The notes under the pieces: model-generated
Databases searched by the model: none
Told to the model about the DNA's origin: nothing
Seen by the model: only the letters and a program-made list of their open reading frames with translations
Assembly: GCF_900115075.1 (NCBI RefSeq)
Contig: NZ_FOVG01000006.1
Location: 1 to 64,000 of the forward strand
Direction: 5' to 3'
DNA: 64,000 nucleotides
From: Candidatus Pantoea varia
Lineage (GTDB): Bacteria > Pseudomonadota > Gammaproteobacteria > Enterobacterales > Enterobacteriaceae
Part shown: in pieces, positions 33,269-43,235 of the stretch
How the letters are laid out: every line of letters starts with the position of its first letter
How positions within the stretch are numbered: position 1 is the first letter of the stretch
Program-made: the position numbers and the translations under genes

Positions 33269-33291
33269 AGCCCGCCTCTGCGGGCTTTTTT
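33269..33291 (+). terminator. Terminator between nirD and cysG
   Basis: Seven-base stem AGCCCGC/GCGGGCT with loop CTCT, followed by TTTTTT. It would separate nirBD from cysG, or permit partial read-through. Confidence 0.88.
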
Positions 33292-33302
33292 AAGGACCTC
33301 TG

Positions 33303-34667
33303 ATGGACTACTTCCCCTTGTTCTGCCGCCTGCAGGGCCGACGCTGCCTGCTGGTCGGCGCGGGTGATGTGGCTGAGCGGAAAGCGCGCCTGCTGCTGGA
33401 GGCCGGCGCCGAGTTGCGGGTTGGTGCCCCTGATTTCTCTCCCGCCTTCCGGGAATGGGCGCGGCAGAAAGCCATCACACTGCTGCCCGGGCATTTTGAA
33501 CCCGAGTGGCTCACCGGCTGCTGGCTGGTCGTCGCCGCGACCAATGATGACGCGGTCAATCAGCAGGTAGCGGAAGCAGCCGAAAAACAGCAGATCTTCT
33601 GCAATCTGGTGGATGCACCGCAGCAGGCCAGCGCCATTATGCCGTCGATCATCGACCGCTCGCCGCTGATGGTTGCCGTCTCTTCTGGCGGACGTGCGCC
33701 GGTGCTGGCGCGTCTGTTGCGGGAGAAGCTGGAGGCGATGCTACCGCAGCATCTGGGTCAGCTGGCGCAGCTGGCGGGAACCCTGCGCGATCGGGTGAAA
33801 AGACAGTTCGGCTCCATCAATGCCCGCCGCCACTTCTGGGAGCGCTTCTTTAGCAGCGAGCGGCTGGCTCAGACGCTGGCTAACGGTGACAGTGGACGCG
33901 CGGAGCAGATCACCGATACGCTTTTTAATGCAGATCTTACTCAACAGGGCGAAGTGGCGCTGGTCGGTGCCGGTCCGGGCGATGCCGGATTACTCACCCT
34001 CAAAGGCCTGCAGCTGATCCAGCAGGCGGATGTGATCGTCTATGACCGGCTGGTCTCCGATGAGATCCTGAATCTGGTGCGCCGCGATGCTGAACGCATC
34101 TTTGTCGGGAAACGCGCCGGACATCACTGCGTGCCGCAGGATGAGATCAACCAGCTGCTCTGCGAACAGGCGCAGCGCGGAAAACGCGTAGTGCGGCTGA
34201 AAGGCGGGGATCCCTTTATCTTTGGTCGCGGCGGTGAAGAGCTCGAGGCGCTGGCGCAGTTGCAGATTCCGTTCAGCGTGGTGCCGGGGATTACGGCCGC
34301 CTCGGGCTGTGCGGCCTACAGCGGTATTCCCCTGACCCACCGCGATCATGCACAGAGCGTCAGGCTGGTTACCGGACATCTGCAGAAAACGGGTACGCTC
34401 GCCTGGCAGACGCTGGCAGCGGAACAGCAGACGCTGGTGTTTTATATGGGGCTGGCGCAGGCCGGAGAGATTCAGCAGCAGTTGATAAAATATGGGATGC
34501 GTAGCGATATGCCAGTGGCGCTGGTGGAAAATGGCACCAGTACGCGCCAGCGGGTAGTGACCGGGACACTGAGTGAGCTGGAAGTGTTAGCCGGACAGGT
34601 GATCAGTCCCAGCCTGATGATTATCGGCAGCGTGGTGAGTCTGCGCGACAGCCTGCGCTGGTTCTGA
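33303..34667 (+). CDS. cysG: Siroheme synthase
   Basis: Trifunctional enzyme making siroheme from uroporphyrinogen III, 454 aa (E. coli 457). The N-terminal half is precorrin-2 dehydrogenase/sirohydrochlorin ferrochelatase, with the NAD motif [16 protein letters not shown] and [14 protein letters not shown]. The C-terminal half is the SAM-dependent methyltransferase ([33 protein letters not shown]). Start ATG at 33303 after TAAGGACCTCTG. It supplies siroheme to NirB here and to sulfite reductase elsewhere, which also links it to sulfite from TauD. Confidence 0.97.
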   Translation: MDYFPLFCRLQGRRCLLVGAGDVAERKARLLLEAGAELRVGAPDFSPAFREWARQKAITLLPGHFEPEWLTGCWLVVAATNDDAVNQQVAEAAEKQQIFCNLVDAPQQASAIMPSIIDRSPLMVAVSSGGRAPVLARLLREKLEAMLPQHLGQLAQLAGTLRDRVKRQFGSINARRHFWERFFSSERLAQTLANGDSGRAEQITDTLFNADLTQQGEVALVGAGPGDAGLLTLKGLQLIQQADVIVYDRLVSDEILNLVRRDAERIFVGKRAGHHCVPQDEINQLLCEQAQRGKRVVRLKGGDPFIFGRGGEELEALAQLQIPFSVVPGITAASGCAAYSGIPLTHRDHAQSVRLVTGHLQKTGTLAWQTLAAEQQTLVFYMGLAQAGEIQQQLIKYGMRSDMPVALVENGTSTRQRVVTGTLSELEVLAGQVISPSLMIIGSVVSLRDSLRWF

Positions 34668-34681
34668 ACCGGCAAAAAAAA

Positions 34682-34711
34682 ACGGCGGGCACAAAGCCCG
34701 CCGTCCTTTTT
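34682..34711. terminator. Bidirectional terminator between cysG and trpS
   Basis: Nine-base stem ACGGCGGGC/GCCCGCCGT with loop ACAAA, flanked by nine A's on the left and CCTTTTT on the right. Serves convergent genes. Confidence 0.9.
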
Positions 34712-34724
34712 GTCTGTTCAGCCA

Positions 34725-35726
34725 TTACGGCATCGCGACAAAACCTACCGCCTGATAAACCTTCTTCAGCGTTTCCTGCGCCTGTGCGCGTGCTTTCGCC
34801 GCGCCATCACGCATTACCTGCTCCAGCAGTGCTTCATCGTTGCGGAAGCTGTGATACCGCTCCTGCAGCTCAGAGAGCATGCCTGACACAGCATCGGCTA
34901 CTGCGCCTTTCAGGTGTCCATACATTTTGCCTTCGAACTCCTGCTCCAGCTCGGCGATGGATTTACCGGTCACGCCCGACAGAATATCCAGCAGGTTAGA
35001 GACGCCCGCTTTCTCTTTGATGTCGTAGCGCACCACTGGCGGCTCTTCAGAATCGGTAACGGCGCGTTTAATCTTCTTCACGACCGCTTTCGGATCTTCC
35101 AGCAGGCCGATAACGTTGTTGCGGTTATCGTCAGACTTGGACATCTTTTTGGTCGGTTCCAGCAGCGACATCACGCGCGCGCCAGACTTAGGAATGAACG
35201 GCTCTGGCACCCGGAAGATATCGCCATAGATCGCATTGAAGCGATGCGCGATATCACGGCTCAGCTCCAGATGCTGCTTCTGATCTTCACCCACCGGCAC
35301 CTGATTGGTCTGATAAAGCAGAATGTCCGCCGCCATCAGCACCGGGTAGTCGAACAGACCGGCGTTAATGTTCTCTTCATAACGCGCTGATTTATCCTTG
35401 AACTGCGTCATGCGGCTCAGTTCACCGAAATAGGCGTAGCAGTTCAGGATCCAGCTCAGCTGCGTGTGCTCTGGCACATGCGACTGAACAAAGATGGTGC
35501 TTTTTTGCGGGTCGATACCACAGGCCAGATAGAGCGCCAGCGTGTCCAGCGTCGCTTTACGCAGTGCAGCAGGATCCTGACGCACGGTGATCGCGTGGAG
35601 ATCAACGATGCAGTAAATGCAGTGGAAATCATCCTGCATCTGCACCCACTGACGCAGCGCTCCCATATAGTTGCCAATGGTCAGTTCGCCGGACGGCTGT
35701 GCGCCGCTGAAAACGATGGGTTTCAT
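34725..35726 (-). CDS. trpS: Tryptophanyl-tRNA synthetase
   Basis: Class I aminoacyl-tRNA synthetase, 333 aa (E. coli 334). The HIGH-like motif is in [17 protein letters not shown] and the KMSKS motif is [10 protein letters not shown]. Begins [13 protein letters not shown]. Last gene of the aroK-aroB-damX-dam-rpe-gph-trpS superoperon, 16 bp after gph. Confidence 0.98.
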   Translation of the reverse strand: MKPIVFSGAQPSGELTIGNYMGALRQWVQMQDDFHCIYCIVDLHAITVRQDPAALRKATLDTLALYLACGIDPQKSTIFVQSHVPEHTQLSWILNCYAYFGELSRMTQFKDKSARYEENINAGLFDYPVLMAADILLYQTNQVPVGEDQKQHLELSRDIAHRFNAIYGDIFRVPEPFIPKSGARVMSLLEPTKKMSKSDDNRNNVIGLLEDPKAVVKKIKRAVTDSEEPPVVRYDIKEKAGVSNLLDILSGVTGKSIAELEQEFEGKMYGHLKGAVADAVSGMLSELQERYHSFRNDEALLEQVMRDGAAKARAQAQETLKKVYQAVGFVAMP

Positions 35727-35742
35727 ACTTAAGTCCTGATAT

Positions 35743-36420
35743 TTACAGCCCCAGTGTGGGCAAAAGTTCGTCGAAAGAGTCGAGGGTTAAATCGGGCTGG
35801 CTGGTCGCAATCGGCTCACCATAGTTATAGCCAAAGGTCATACCGACGTTGGGAACGCCAGCTGCCTGCGCCGCCTGAATATCATTGCGTGAGTCGCCAA
35901 CAAACAGCAACTCATTCGGCAATACGCCGAAGGTACCCAGCACCATAAAGATCGCCGCAGGGTGCGGTTTTTTAACCGGCACATCGTCGCCACCGATAAT
36001 CAGCGAAAACGCATCGGCAATGCCAAGCGACTCCAGCAGCGGTGCCACAAACGGCGTCGGCTTGTTGGTGACAATCGCCATCGGCAGCCCGGACGCCTTT
36101 AATGCGTCCAGCGTCTGCTTAACCTGTGGGAACAGCGTACTGCCTGCATCCACGGTATCGGCGTAATGCCGGTCAAACAGTGCCCGCGCATCACGCTGCT
36201 CTTCCGGCTGCGGCTCGCGGCCCAGCGCGAAGGTCAGCGCACGGGCCATCATGATATCCGCACCGTTGCCAATCCAGGTTGAGACACGCTCCAGGCCCGC
36301 CTGCGGCAGACGGAGATCCGTCAGCGTGCGATCAATCGCCTCAGCCAGACCTGGCGCGCTATCAACCAGCGTGCCATCAAGATCAAACGCCAGCGCACGA
36401 ATATCAGTGAAACGAGCCAT
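35743..36420 (-). CDS. gph: Phosphoglycolate phosphatase
   Basis: HAD-superfamily phosphatase hydrolysing 2-phosphoglycolate from DNA repair. 225 aa, shorter than E. coli (252) because of an internal deletion and a shorter C-terminus. Nucleophile Asp in [19 protein letters not shown] and [12 protein letters not shown] are HAD motifs II and III/IV. The ATG at 36418-36420 has GGAG seven bases upstream, and overlaps rpe by 17 bp; an ATG at 36438 is less likely. Confidence 0.95.
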   Translation of the reverse strand: MARFTDIRALAFDLDGTLVDSAPGLAEAIDRTLTDLRLPQAGLERVSTWIGNGADIMMARALTFALGREPQPEEQRDARALFDRHYADTVDAGSTLFPQVKQTLDALKASGLPMAIVTNKPTPFVAPLLESLGIADAFSLIIGGDDVPVKKPHPAAIFMVLGTFGVLPNELLFVGDSRNDIQAAQAAGVPNVGMTFGYNYGEPIATSQPDLTLDSFDELLPTLGL

Positions 36421-37087
36421 TGGCTTTCTCCAGTTCATTGCGCATATCGTCGATCACTTTTTTATAGTCAGGGTGACCGAAGATGGCAGAACCGGCGACA
36501 AACATGTCGGCACCTGCGGCGGCAATCTGGCCAATGTTATCAATCTTCACGCCGCCATCGACTTCAAGACGAATGTTGTAACCGCTCTGATCGATACGTC
36601 TGCGTGCTTCACGCAGTTTATCCAGGGTGCCAGGAATAAATGACTGACCGCCAAAACCAGGGTTCACGGACATCAGCAGAATGATATCCAGCTTATCAAT
36701 AACGTAATCGAGATAGCTCAGTGGGGTCGCCGGGTTAAACACCAGCCCCGCTTTGCAGCCGTGCTCTTTAATCAGTTGCAGGGTGCGGTCAACGTGTAAG
36801 CTGGCTTCGGGATGAAAGGTGATGTAGGTGGCACCGGCTTTGGCAAACTCCGGGATCAGTGCATCGACCGGCTTCACCATCAGATGCACATCGATGGGGG
36901 CGGTGATGCCATAGTCGCGCAGTGCTTTCAGCACCATCGGACCCATGGTCAGATTAGGGACGTAGTGGTTGTCCATCACGTCGAAGTGAACCACGTCACC
37001 TCCGGCCGCCAGCGCTTTGGCTGTGTCTTCGCCCAGGCGAGCAAAGTCCGCCGAAAGGATTGAAGGGGCCAGCAAATATTGTTTCAT
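36404..37087 (-). CDS. rpe: Ribulose-phosphate 3-epimerase
   Basis: Pentose-phosphate pathway epimerase, 227 aa, TIM barrel. Signatures: [19 protein letters not shown] at the N-terminus, [18 protein letters not shown] with metal-binding and catalytic Asp, [14 protein letters not shown] and DGGVKIDNI. Position between dam and gph as in E. coli. Confidence 0.97.
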   Translation of the reverse strand: MKQYLLAPSILSADFARLGEDTAKALAAGGDVVHFDVMDNHYVPNLTMGPMVLKALRDYGITAPIDVHLMVKPVDALIPEFAKAGATYITFHPEASLHVDRTLQLIKEHGCKAGLVFNPATPLSYLDYVIDKLDIILLMSVNPGFGGQSFIPGTLDKLREARRRIDQSGYNIRLEVDGGVKIDNIGQIAAAGADMFVAGSAIFGHPDYKKVIDDMRNELEKANGSFH

Positions 37088-37154
37088 CCGATTCTCCCAC
37101 TGTTGTGCGCCAGCACTTAGGCTGGCGTAATGCGTTGGTCGCGGACGAAACAGA

Positions 37155-37970
37155 CTAGCAATAAAGTGCCAGCAGTTCGTCGACCTTGGTGCGACCGGCT
37201 ATGCTCCGACTGATAGAACGCCGGGCTTTGACCACATGTAACACTGCATCCTGATACCACAAACGCGTCAGTGCAGTGTCGTGGTTAGAAATCAGTACCG
37301 GAATCCGGTTCTCCGACGAGGCAAGCTGTGCCGCCAGCGCCGCCAGATGCTCCTGCTCACGCATGCTGAAGCTGTTGGTGTGATAAGCCGTGAAGTTGGC
37401 CGTTGCCGACAGCGGCGCATAAGGCGGATCGCAATAGACCACTGAGCCTTTAGCGGCATTGGTCAGGGTAACATCGTACGATTCACAGACAAACGTCGCT
37501 TTTTGCGCGCGCTCGGCAAACCATAACAGTTCTGCTTCCGGAAAGTAGGGTTTGCGATAGCGGCCAAACGGCACGTTGAACTCACCACGCAGGTTATAGC
37601 GGCAGAGGCCGTTGTAACAGTGACGGTTCAGATAGAGGAACAGCAGCGCGCGCTGGTAGGCGTCGGTGCTGGTATTAAATTCGGTGCGACGCTGGTAATA
37701 ACAGAGTTCGCTGTTACCTTCCGGCGTGAACAGCAGTTGCGCGTCACGGATGAAATCCGCCGTGCGCATTTTGACAATGTTGTAGAGATTAATCAGGTCA
37801 CTGTTGATATCAGCAAGATGGTAGCGATCAAACTCAGTGTTCAGAAACACCGAACCTGCGCCAACAAAGGGCTCGACCAGGCAGTCGCCTTGCGGCAGAT
37901 GACGATGGATCTCTTCTACTAAGGGAAATTTTCCCCCTGCCCATTTCAGGAAAGCGCGATTTTTTTTCAT
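37155..37970 (-). CDS. dam: DNA adenine methylase Dam
   Basis: Methylates N6 of adenine in GATC for mismatch repair, replication timing and gene regulation. 271 aa. The SAM-binding motif is in [15 protein letters not shown] and the catalytic DPPY motif in [17 protein letters not shown] near residue 181; [20 protein letters not shown] is typical of Dam. It is housekeeping, not part of a restriction system. Confidence 0.97.
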   Translation of the reverse strand: MKKNRAFLKWAGGKFPLVEEIHRHLPQGDCLVEPFVGAGSVFLNTEFDRYHLADINSDLINLYNIVKMRTADFIRDAQLLFTPEGNSELCYYQRRTEFNTSTDAYQRALLFLYLNRHCYNGLCRYNLRGEFNVPFGRYRKPYFPEAELLWFAERAQKATFVCESYDVTLTNAAKGSVVYCDPPYAPLSATANFTAYHTNSFSMREQEHLAALAAQLASSENRIPVLISNHDTALTRLWYQDAVLHVVKARRSISRSIAGRTKVDELLALYC

Positions 37971-38037
37971 GCTGTCGTGGTTATTACATCTTATTGTGAG
38001 GCTGTGGCTGTACCGACAGCAGATCTGCGCTTAAAAC

Positions 38038-38056
38038 GGGGCCAGAGACTGGCCCC
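38038..38056 (-). terminator. Hairpin between damX and dam
   Basis: Eight-base stem GGGGCCAG/CTGGCCCC with a 3-base loop, followed on the minus strand by GTTTTAAG, 8 bp after the damX stop. The T-run is weak, so partial termination or mRNA stabilisation within the superoperon is plausible. Confidence 0.55.
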
Positions 38057-38063
38057 ACATCCG

Positions 38064-39092
38064 CTATTGGCTGGCTTCTTTCTTCACCTGGCTAACTGGC
38101 TTAACCCATGGGTTCTTCGCACGTACTTCCGCAGGCAGCGACGCGACAGCGCGTTTGGCATCCGCCGGCGTGGCATAGGAGCCACTTACCAGTACGTACC
38201 ACGGCTCACCGTTACGGGTGGTCTTGTAGACGTGATACCCACTCAGATTCTGTTGTTTAGCCCAGGCATTCAGGCTTTCCGCCTTCGAGGCACCGCTCAG
38301 TTGCAGCGTATAGCTGCCACCTGGCACGGATTTGCTGGCTGAACTGCTGCCTGACGCCGCCGTGGCCGGAGCAGAACTGGCTGGCGTATGCGCTGGCGTG
38401 GTATGAGTTTTACTGTCACGGGTTGCAGGCTTAGAAGCCGTTTTATGCGATGAATCATGCGCCGGACGGGTAGAAGCACTGGATTTGTTCGGCGTCTGAC
38501 GTGAAGGTGCCGCTACAGGATTGGCAGCTGTTCCGGCATTACCGCTGACCGTCGCGGGCGCCGTCGGCAGTGAACTGCCACCCTGCGTTCCCATCGCGGC
38601 ATTATCGACCTGCTGCTGCTGATTCGTCAGCGCGCTGTTCAGATCGCCCGGCAGCGTGACACGCTGCTGATTCGCTGGCGCCTCAACCGGCGCGGCCTGC
38701 GTAGGCGTTGACGCCACAGGCGGCATAGAAACATCGCGCTGCGGATTAGAGGCAGCATCACCGCTGGTGGCTGGCGTGCTCTGCCCGGCTGAAGGAGGAG
38801 TCTGTCCACCGGACATGGAAGAGGAGCCGCCCAGGTCGATATTCTTCTCGCTACCGGAACCGCTATTGGCAGCAGGGGTCGTGCCCGCAGTCGCAGGTTT
38901 TTTCTCATCCGGGCCATTCAGCGCCGAGCCAATTCCCAGTACCAGTAACAGCAGAACCAGAATCCCGACGCCCATCATGATGCGCTGGCGCGAAACCGGT
39001 GTTTTGGCCGCGGTAGACGACTTACGAGGGCGCGAGGGACGGCGGTCGCTGGCGTCAGGTTTTAACTCGTCTTCCGGTTTAAACTCATCCAT
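38064..39092 (-). CDS. damX: Cell-division SPOR-domain protein DamX
   Basis: 342 aa, notably shorter than E. coli DamX (428). Order: cytoplasmic charged N-terminus (MDEFKPEDELKPDASDRR), one transmembrane helix (IMMGVGILVLLLLVLGIGSA, residues ~45-65), a long periplasmic Ser/Thr/Ala/Pro/Gln low-complexity linker, and a C-terminal SPOR domain (SYTLQLSGASKAESLNAWAK...WYVLVSGSYATPADAK) that binds denuded septal peptidoglycan. The length difference is in the linker. The ATG at 39090-39092 has GGAG upstream. Confidence 0.93.
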   Translation of the reverse strand: MDEFKPEDELKPDASDRRPSRPRKSSTAAKTPVSRQRIMMGVGILVLLLLVLGIGSALNGPDEKKPATAGTTPAANSGSGSEKNIDLGGSSSMSGGQTPPSAGQSTPATSGDAASNPQRDVSMPPVASTPTQAAPVEAPANQQRVTLPGDLNSALTNQQQQVDNAAMGTQGGSSLPTAPATVSGNAGTAANPVAAPSRQTPNKSSASTRPAHDSSHKTASKPATRDSKTHTTPAHTPASSAPATAASGSSSASKSVPGGSYTLQLSGASKAESLNAWAKQQNLSGYHVYKTTRNGEPWYVLVSGSYATPADAKRAVASLPAEVRAKNPWVKPVSQVKKEASQ

Positions 39093-39164
39093 TTTGGCTC
39101 CTCCGTAAAGCGGCATTCCGCACTGCGCACCCTGCGCGCCGCGTCACCACTCAACTGCTTAATC

Positions 39165-40253
39165 TCAGGGTTGCTGACAATCGTTAATTGCAGCCAGCAC
39201 CATATCATGTGCCACGCCACCACGCACTTCAGAGCGGCCAATCGACAGCGGGAGTATCAGCCGCAGTTCGCCCGCCAGAACTTTCTTATCGCGCATCATG
39301 TGCGGCAGATACATCTCCGCACTCATCGCCTGCGGCCCATGCACCGGTAAACCGGCACGACGGAACAGGGTAATAATGCGGTCGGTCTCTTCCGGCTGAA
39401 ACTGGCCCAGGCGTTCAGCCGTGCGAGCGGCCATCACCATGCCCGCCGCAATGGCTTCACCGTGCAGCCAGTTGCCGTAGCCCATGTGCGCTTCAATCGC
39501 ATGACCAAAAGTATGGCCCAGATTAAGTAATGCCCGCTGACCGTTTTCACGCTCATCGGCCGCCACAACCTCGGCCTTCAGTTCACAGCAGCGACGAATG
39601 CAATACGAAAGCGCCTGTTCATCCAGTGCCAGCAGAGCATCAAGGTTCTGCTCCAGCCACTGGAAAAACGCACCGTCGAGGATGATGCCGTACTTAATGA
39701 CTTCCGCCAGACCGGACGCCAGTTCGCGCGCGGGCAGCGTCTTCAGACAGGCCGTATCAATCACCACCGACGCAGGTTGATAAAACGCGCCGATCATGTT
39801 TTTGCCCAGCGGATGGTTAACGGCCGTTTTACCGCCAACCGAAGAATCAACCTGCGACAGTAAGGTGGTTGGTACCTGAATAAAGCGTACGCCACGCTGA
39901 TAACTGGCCGCAGCAAAGCCGGTAAGATCGCCAATGACGCCGCCGCCTAAGGCGATAAGCGTCGTATCACGACCATGCGGCTTTTGCAGGAGTGCGGTAA
40001 AAACCTGATCCATCACGGCCAGCGTCTTAAATTGCTCGCCGTCGGGTAAGATCACCTGATCCACTTTTACACCTGCCGCCGTCAGCAGCGCTGTCAGCTG
40101 GTCAAGATAGAGCGGAGCCAGCGTCTGGTTTGTCACCACCATGGCGTTTTCGCCCGCAGTTAGCGGCCAAAAAGAAGCCGGATCGTTAAACAGTCCGGCG
40201 GCGATAGTGATGGGGTAACTGCGTTCCCCCAGTGAGACGGTGATCTTCTCCAT
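39165..40253 (-). CDS. aroB: 3-dehydroquinate synthase
   Basis: Second step of the shikimate pathway, converting DAHP to 3-dehydroquinate with NAD+ and a divalent metal. 362 aa, as in E. coli. Conserved [33 protein letters not shown] and the metal-binding [18 protein letters not shown]. Lies 38 bp after aroK. Confidence 0.98.
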   Translation of the reverse strand: MEKITVSLGERSYPITIAAGLFNDPASFWPLTAGENAMVVTNQTLAPLYLDQLTALLTAAGVKVDQVILPDGEQFKTLAVMDQVFTALLQKPHGRDTTLIALGGGVIGDLTGFAAASYQRGVRFIQVPTTLLSQVDSSVGGKTAVNHPLGKNMIGAFYQPASVVIDTACLKTLPARELASGLAEVIKYGIILDGAFFQWLEQNLDALLALDEQALSYCIRRCCELKAEVVAADERENGQRALLNLGHTFGHAIEAHMGYGNWLHGEAIAAGMVMAARTAERLGQFQPEETDRIITLFRRAGLPVHGPQAMSAEMYLPHMMRDKKVLAGELRLILPLSIGRSEVRGGVAHDMVLAAINDCQQP

Positions 40254-40291
40254 GATGCTCGATACCTGTTAAAGAGCCTTCGAACGTTGGA

Positions 40292-40813
40292 TCAACTTTT
40301 TTCCAACATGTGGATAATCTGATTCGCCACCACTTTCGCACTCTGATCATCTGTGCGAATGGTTACATCGGCGATCTCTTCGTAGAGCGGGTTACGTTCG
40401 CCAGCCAGCGCTTCGAGCACTTCACGTGGCGGTGAATCCACCTGCAGCAACGGACGTTTTTTGTCACGTTGGGTGCGCGCCAGTTGCTTCTCGATGGTGG
40501 TTTCAAGATAAACCACAACACCGCGGGCGGAGAGACGATTACGCGTTTCCCGGGATTTGACGGAACCACCGCCTGTCGCCAGGACGATGCCTTGCTTCTC
40601 GGTCAGTTCGTTAATGATTTTTTCTTCGCGATCGCGAAAGCCAGCTTCGCCTTCGACATCAAAAACCCAGCCCACATCCGCTCCGGTGCGTCGCTCAATT
40701 TCCTGATCGGAATCGAAGAACTCCATGTTGAGTTGCTGAGCCAACTGACGGCCAATAGTGCTTTTGCCGGCACCCATCGGCCCAACCAGAAAGATATTGC
40801 GTTTCTCTGCCAT
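40292..40813 (-). CDS. aroK: Shikimate kinase I
   Basis: Phosphorylates shikimate with ATP, 173 aa. P-loop [15 protein letters not shown] at residues ~11-18, shikimate-binding [11 protein letters not shown] and [10 protein letters not shown], and ATGGGSV. First gene of the superoperon; a TATAAT (minus strand, 40951-40956) 138 bp upstream is a possible -10 element. Confidence 0.97.
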   Translation of the reverse strand: MAEKRNIFLVGPMGAGKSTIGRQLAQQLNMEFFDSDQEIERRTGADVGWVFDVEGEAGFRDREEKIINELTEKQGIVLATGGGSVKSRETRNRLSARGVVVYLETTIEKQLARTQRDKKRPLLQVDSPPREVLEALAGERNPLYEEIADVTIRTDDQSAKVVANQIIHMLEKS

Positions 40814-41175
40814 TTTGTCGGTATTACTAAGAATTCGTTAATGATACCCCGCGTTCAGCATTTGCTGGCGGGACAGGAACTGAGACCTCATGAGCGTTAG
40901 CAAGAGTCAGATGAAAAATTATCTCAACACTCAAGGCTGTTTGGCAACCGATTATATTGCCTTCAGCACATCCATTTCTGAATTGGCCTGTGTTCGCGAA
41001 ACTGTAACGCGCCAGCGCTGCGTCTTTACAACGCTGCTTACAGAGGAATTTTCTGATCTGTTTGCCGGGATTTACCCAGCATAGACGGTTACATCGTATT
41101 GAAAATCGCTAAACCTTGTAAGCTAATTCGTCCCCTGCGTCAACGCAGATGGCCCTAAGGGACGCATTTTCCGTT
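40814..41175. other. aroK-hofQ intergenic region
   Basis: 362 bp without a credible gene. On the minus strand there is an exact TATAAT at 40951-40956 without a good -35, a candidate aroKB promoter. Near the hofQ end, CGTCCC (41129-41134) and GGGACG (41159-41164) form a closing stem around a CTGCG/CGCAG hairpin, possibly ending hof transcripts. A 64-codon plus-strand frame at 40890 shows no similarity. Confidence 0.5.
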
Positions 41176-42435
41176 TTATCCAGCCGTAAGCGCTGCTTCC
41201 CTGACCAATCGCGGCGTAATGAAGATCACCAGCTCTCTTTTTTTACGCTGCTCAGATTGCTGGCGAAACAACCCGCCAATCAGCGGCACATTTCCCAGCA
41301 GCGGCACCTTATTTTCTCCACGACTACGCTGCTGCTGAAAGATACCGCCTAACGCCAGAGTTTGCCCGTCACTGACCGTGACCTGAGTCTCAATTTCCTG
41401 TTTATCAATAGATAATATGTCGCTATCGCCGGTTCTGATGCTGCGACCCGGCATATTCTGACTGATATGGATCTTCAACTGGATACGGCCATTACCCGAA
41501 ATCGTTGGTGTCACCTCCATGCCCAGCACCGCTTCTTTAAACTCAATACTGGTGGCACCGCTGTTTCCCGCCGACACTTCATAGGGAATTTCAGTACCCT
41601 GCTTGATCGATGCGGTCTGCTGATGTGAGGTAAAGAGGCGCGGACTGGCGATGATTTCGATCTGGTTCTCCTGCTCCAGCGCACTTAACTCCAGATCCAG
41701 AAGCTGCCCGCCGATACGCGCCAGCGCCATACCCACGCTGACACCGGGTGAACTTACCGCCAGCGGAATATCCAGCCGGGGATGATGCAGGATGTCAGTC
41801 ACTGCAGCGTCACCCGCCTGCAGTCCCCACTTCACACCCAGCTCCTGCAGATGCTCTTCGCTGATGGTAACGATGTGGGCCGATAGCTCAATCTGCTCCA
41901 GTGGCAGATCCAGTGCCCGTATCCAGCGTTCCGTCTCTTTTAAAGCCGCTGCGGTATCGCGCAGTAACAGGGCGTTGGTGCGTTTGTCGACCGTCACGCT
42001 GCCGCGCGGCGTCATCAGTGACTGCCGCTCAGTCAGAAGGCTGGCATGTACCTCGCTGGCGCTGGCATAGCGCAATATTACAGCGCGCTGGTGCAGAGGT
42101 ATCTGCTGCAACTGCTCCTGCTGCTCCGCTTCCCGTGCCTGCTGCCAGCTCTCCGGATAGACCAGCAGGACATTATCCTGTTCTACCAGCGTCAGCTTTG
42201 CCATGCGCGCCACCAGGTCCAGCGCCTGATGCCACGGCAGGTTATCCAGCCGCAGCGATAACGAACCTTCCACCTCTGGCGCAATCATCAGATTGATCTG
42301 CTGATAGTCTGCCAGTGCCTGTAAAATACGTTCTACTGGCGCATTATCGAATGTCAGGCTGAGAGGCTCTTCATCAGCGGCGTAAACCGGCAGCAGGCAG
42401 CTGATGACCAGCAGCAGGGTAGCTATCCTTTTCAT
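41176..42435 (-). CDS. hofQ: DNA uptake/utilisation secretin HofQ
   Basis: Outer-membrane secretin of the PilQ/ComE group, needed in E. coli for use of DNA as nutrient. 419 aa. Signal peptide MKRIATLLLVISCLLPVYA, then secretin N-domains (LTFDNAPVERILQALADYQQ). The C-terminal secretin domain has VTVSDGQTLALGGIF and VPLLGNVPLIGGLFRQQ. It starts 62 bp before the hofP stop, in another frame, with Shine-Dalgarno AAGGA. Last gene of hofMNOPQ. Confidence 0.95.
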   Translation of the reverse strand: MKRIATLLLVISCLLPVYAADEEPLSLTFDNAPVERILQALADYQQINLMIAPEVEGSLSLRLDNLPWHQALDLVARMAKLTLVEQDNVLLVYPESWQQAREAEQQEQLQQIPLHQRAVILRYASASEVHASLLTERQSLMTPRGSVTVDKRTNALLLRDTAAALKETERWIRALDLPLEQIELSAHIVTISEEHLQELGVKWGLQAGDAAVTDILHHPRLDIPLAVSSPGVSVGMALARIGGQLLDLELSALEQENQIEIIASPRLFTSHQQTASIKQGTEIPYEVSAGNSGATSIEFKEAVLGMEVTPTISGNGRIQLKIHISQNMPGRSIRTGDSDILSIDKQEIETQVTVSDGQTLALGGIFQQQRSRGENKVPLLGNVPLIGGLFRQQSEQRKKRELVIFITPRLVREAALTAG

Positions 42436-42757
42436 GTGAACGTCCTTTTAAATAAAATGCAGTCTGTTGTGCGGTGCAGCTATCAGGCACCGCTAAGGTG
42501 ATGCTGCGGCGGGTCATATCAGCGAGTTGCCAGGGCGATACGGGAAAGGGTTTGCCGGTGCGGGCGATGACGCTCTCCCCCTGCGGGCCCAGCAGCCACG
42601 CATGGAAATGTGCCTCACGGCCAATGATCCCCTGCAGACGCCAGCCAGTGAGCGGTTCTACTGACGCCTCACAAACTGAACCGACAACCGGCCGGAACGG
42701 GTCACGCGCCAGCACACCGCTACAGCACAGCAGTAAAATCAGCAGGCTATGGCGCAT
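42374..42757 (-). CDS. hofP: DNA utilisation protein HofP
   Basis: 127 aa, starting MRHSLLILLLCCSGVLARDPF, a signal peptide or N-terminal anchor followed by the ARDPFRPV motif of PilP/HofP-type proteins. GWRLQGIIGREAHFHAW resembles the PilP-like core (E. coli HofP GLSQWRYQGMVGR). Its last 20 codons read through the hofQ signal-peptide region in a different frame. Overlaps hofO by 11 bp. Identification rests mainly on gene order and the DPF motif. Confidence 0.85.
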   Translation of the reverse strand: MRHSLLILLLCCSGVLARDPFRPVVGSVCEASVEPLTGWRLQGIIGREAHFHAWLLGPQGESVIARTGKPFPVSPWQLADMTRRSITLAVPDSCTAQQTAFYLKGRSHEKDSYPAAGHQLPAAGLRR

Positions 42758-43235
42758 CGTCAGGTTCCAGCCAGAGTTGAGCGACCAGGAACTGCGGCTG
42801 CGCCAGCAGCAGGAAATGCACCGGAAACGGCGCGGAGGTATCGGCAAGCTCGGCAAAAAGCGACTGGAACGCTGGCCACTGCAGATGCAGCGTCAGCGTG
42901 CGGGAAGGCGCATCCGGCTGCCACTCCTCCAGCTGATTACGCCGTGCCGCCAGAATCTCTTCCACTGCCCGGCCCGATGCGGATCTGGCGATCTGCATCA
43001 ACTGCAGTTGCGCCTGCAACTGCACATTATCCGGGTTCTGACGCCACTGCTGCTGGCGTTGCTGCAGGGTGCGGCTCAACTGCATCAGTGCCTGCTGTTC
43101 AGCGGTCAGCACCTGCTGCTGTGGTCGTAACCACAGAAGCCAGGAGAGCAGCAGCAGACCGGATGAGAGAGCGGCGAGCAAGCCGTAGCGCGGAAGTGCG
43201 GCCATCTGCCACCAGCGTTCACACCACTCATTCAT
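42747..43235 (-). CDS. hofO: DNA utilisation protein HofO
   Basis: 162 aa. One N-terminal transmembrane helix (GLLAALSSGLLLLSWLLWL), then a Gln-rich coiled coil (QALMQLSRTLQQRQQQW) and a small C-terminal PilO-like domain. The ATG at 43233-43235 has a perfect AGGAGG six bases upstream; it overlaps hofN by 8 bp. Probable inner-membrane assembly partner of HofN. Sequence conservation in this family is low. Confidence 0.85.
   Translation of the reverse strand: MNEWCERWWQMAALPRYGLLAALSSGLLLLSWLLWLRPQQQVLTAEQQALMQLSRTLQQRQQQWRQNPDNVQLQAQLQLMQIARSASGRAVEEILAARRNQLEEWQPDAPSRTLTLHLQWPAFQSLFAELADTSAPFPVHFLLLAQPQFLVAQLWLEPDDAP

Noticed and set aside
37155-37970. DNA methylase as part of a restriction-modification or phage-defence system
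   Set aside because: It is the housekeeping dam gene in its conserved superoperon, with no nuclease gene nearby.
40890-41084. 64-codon plus-strand frame between aroK and hofQ
   Set aside because: No good ribosome-binding site, no similarity, and it covers the probable aroK promoter on the other strand.
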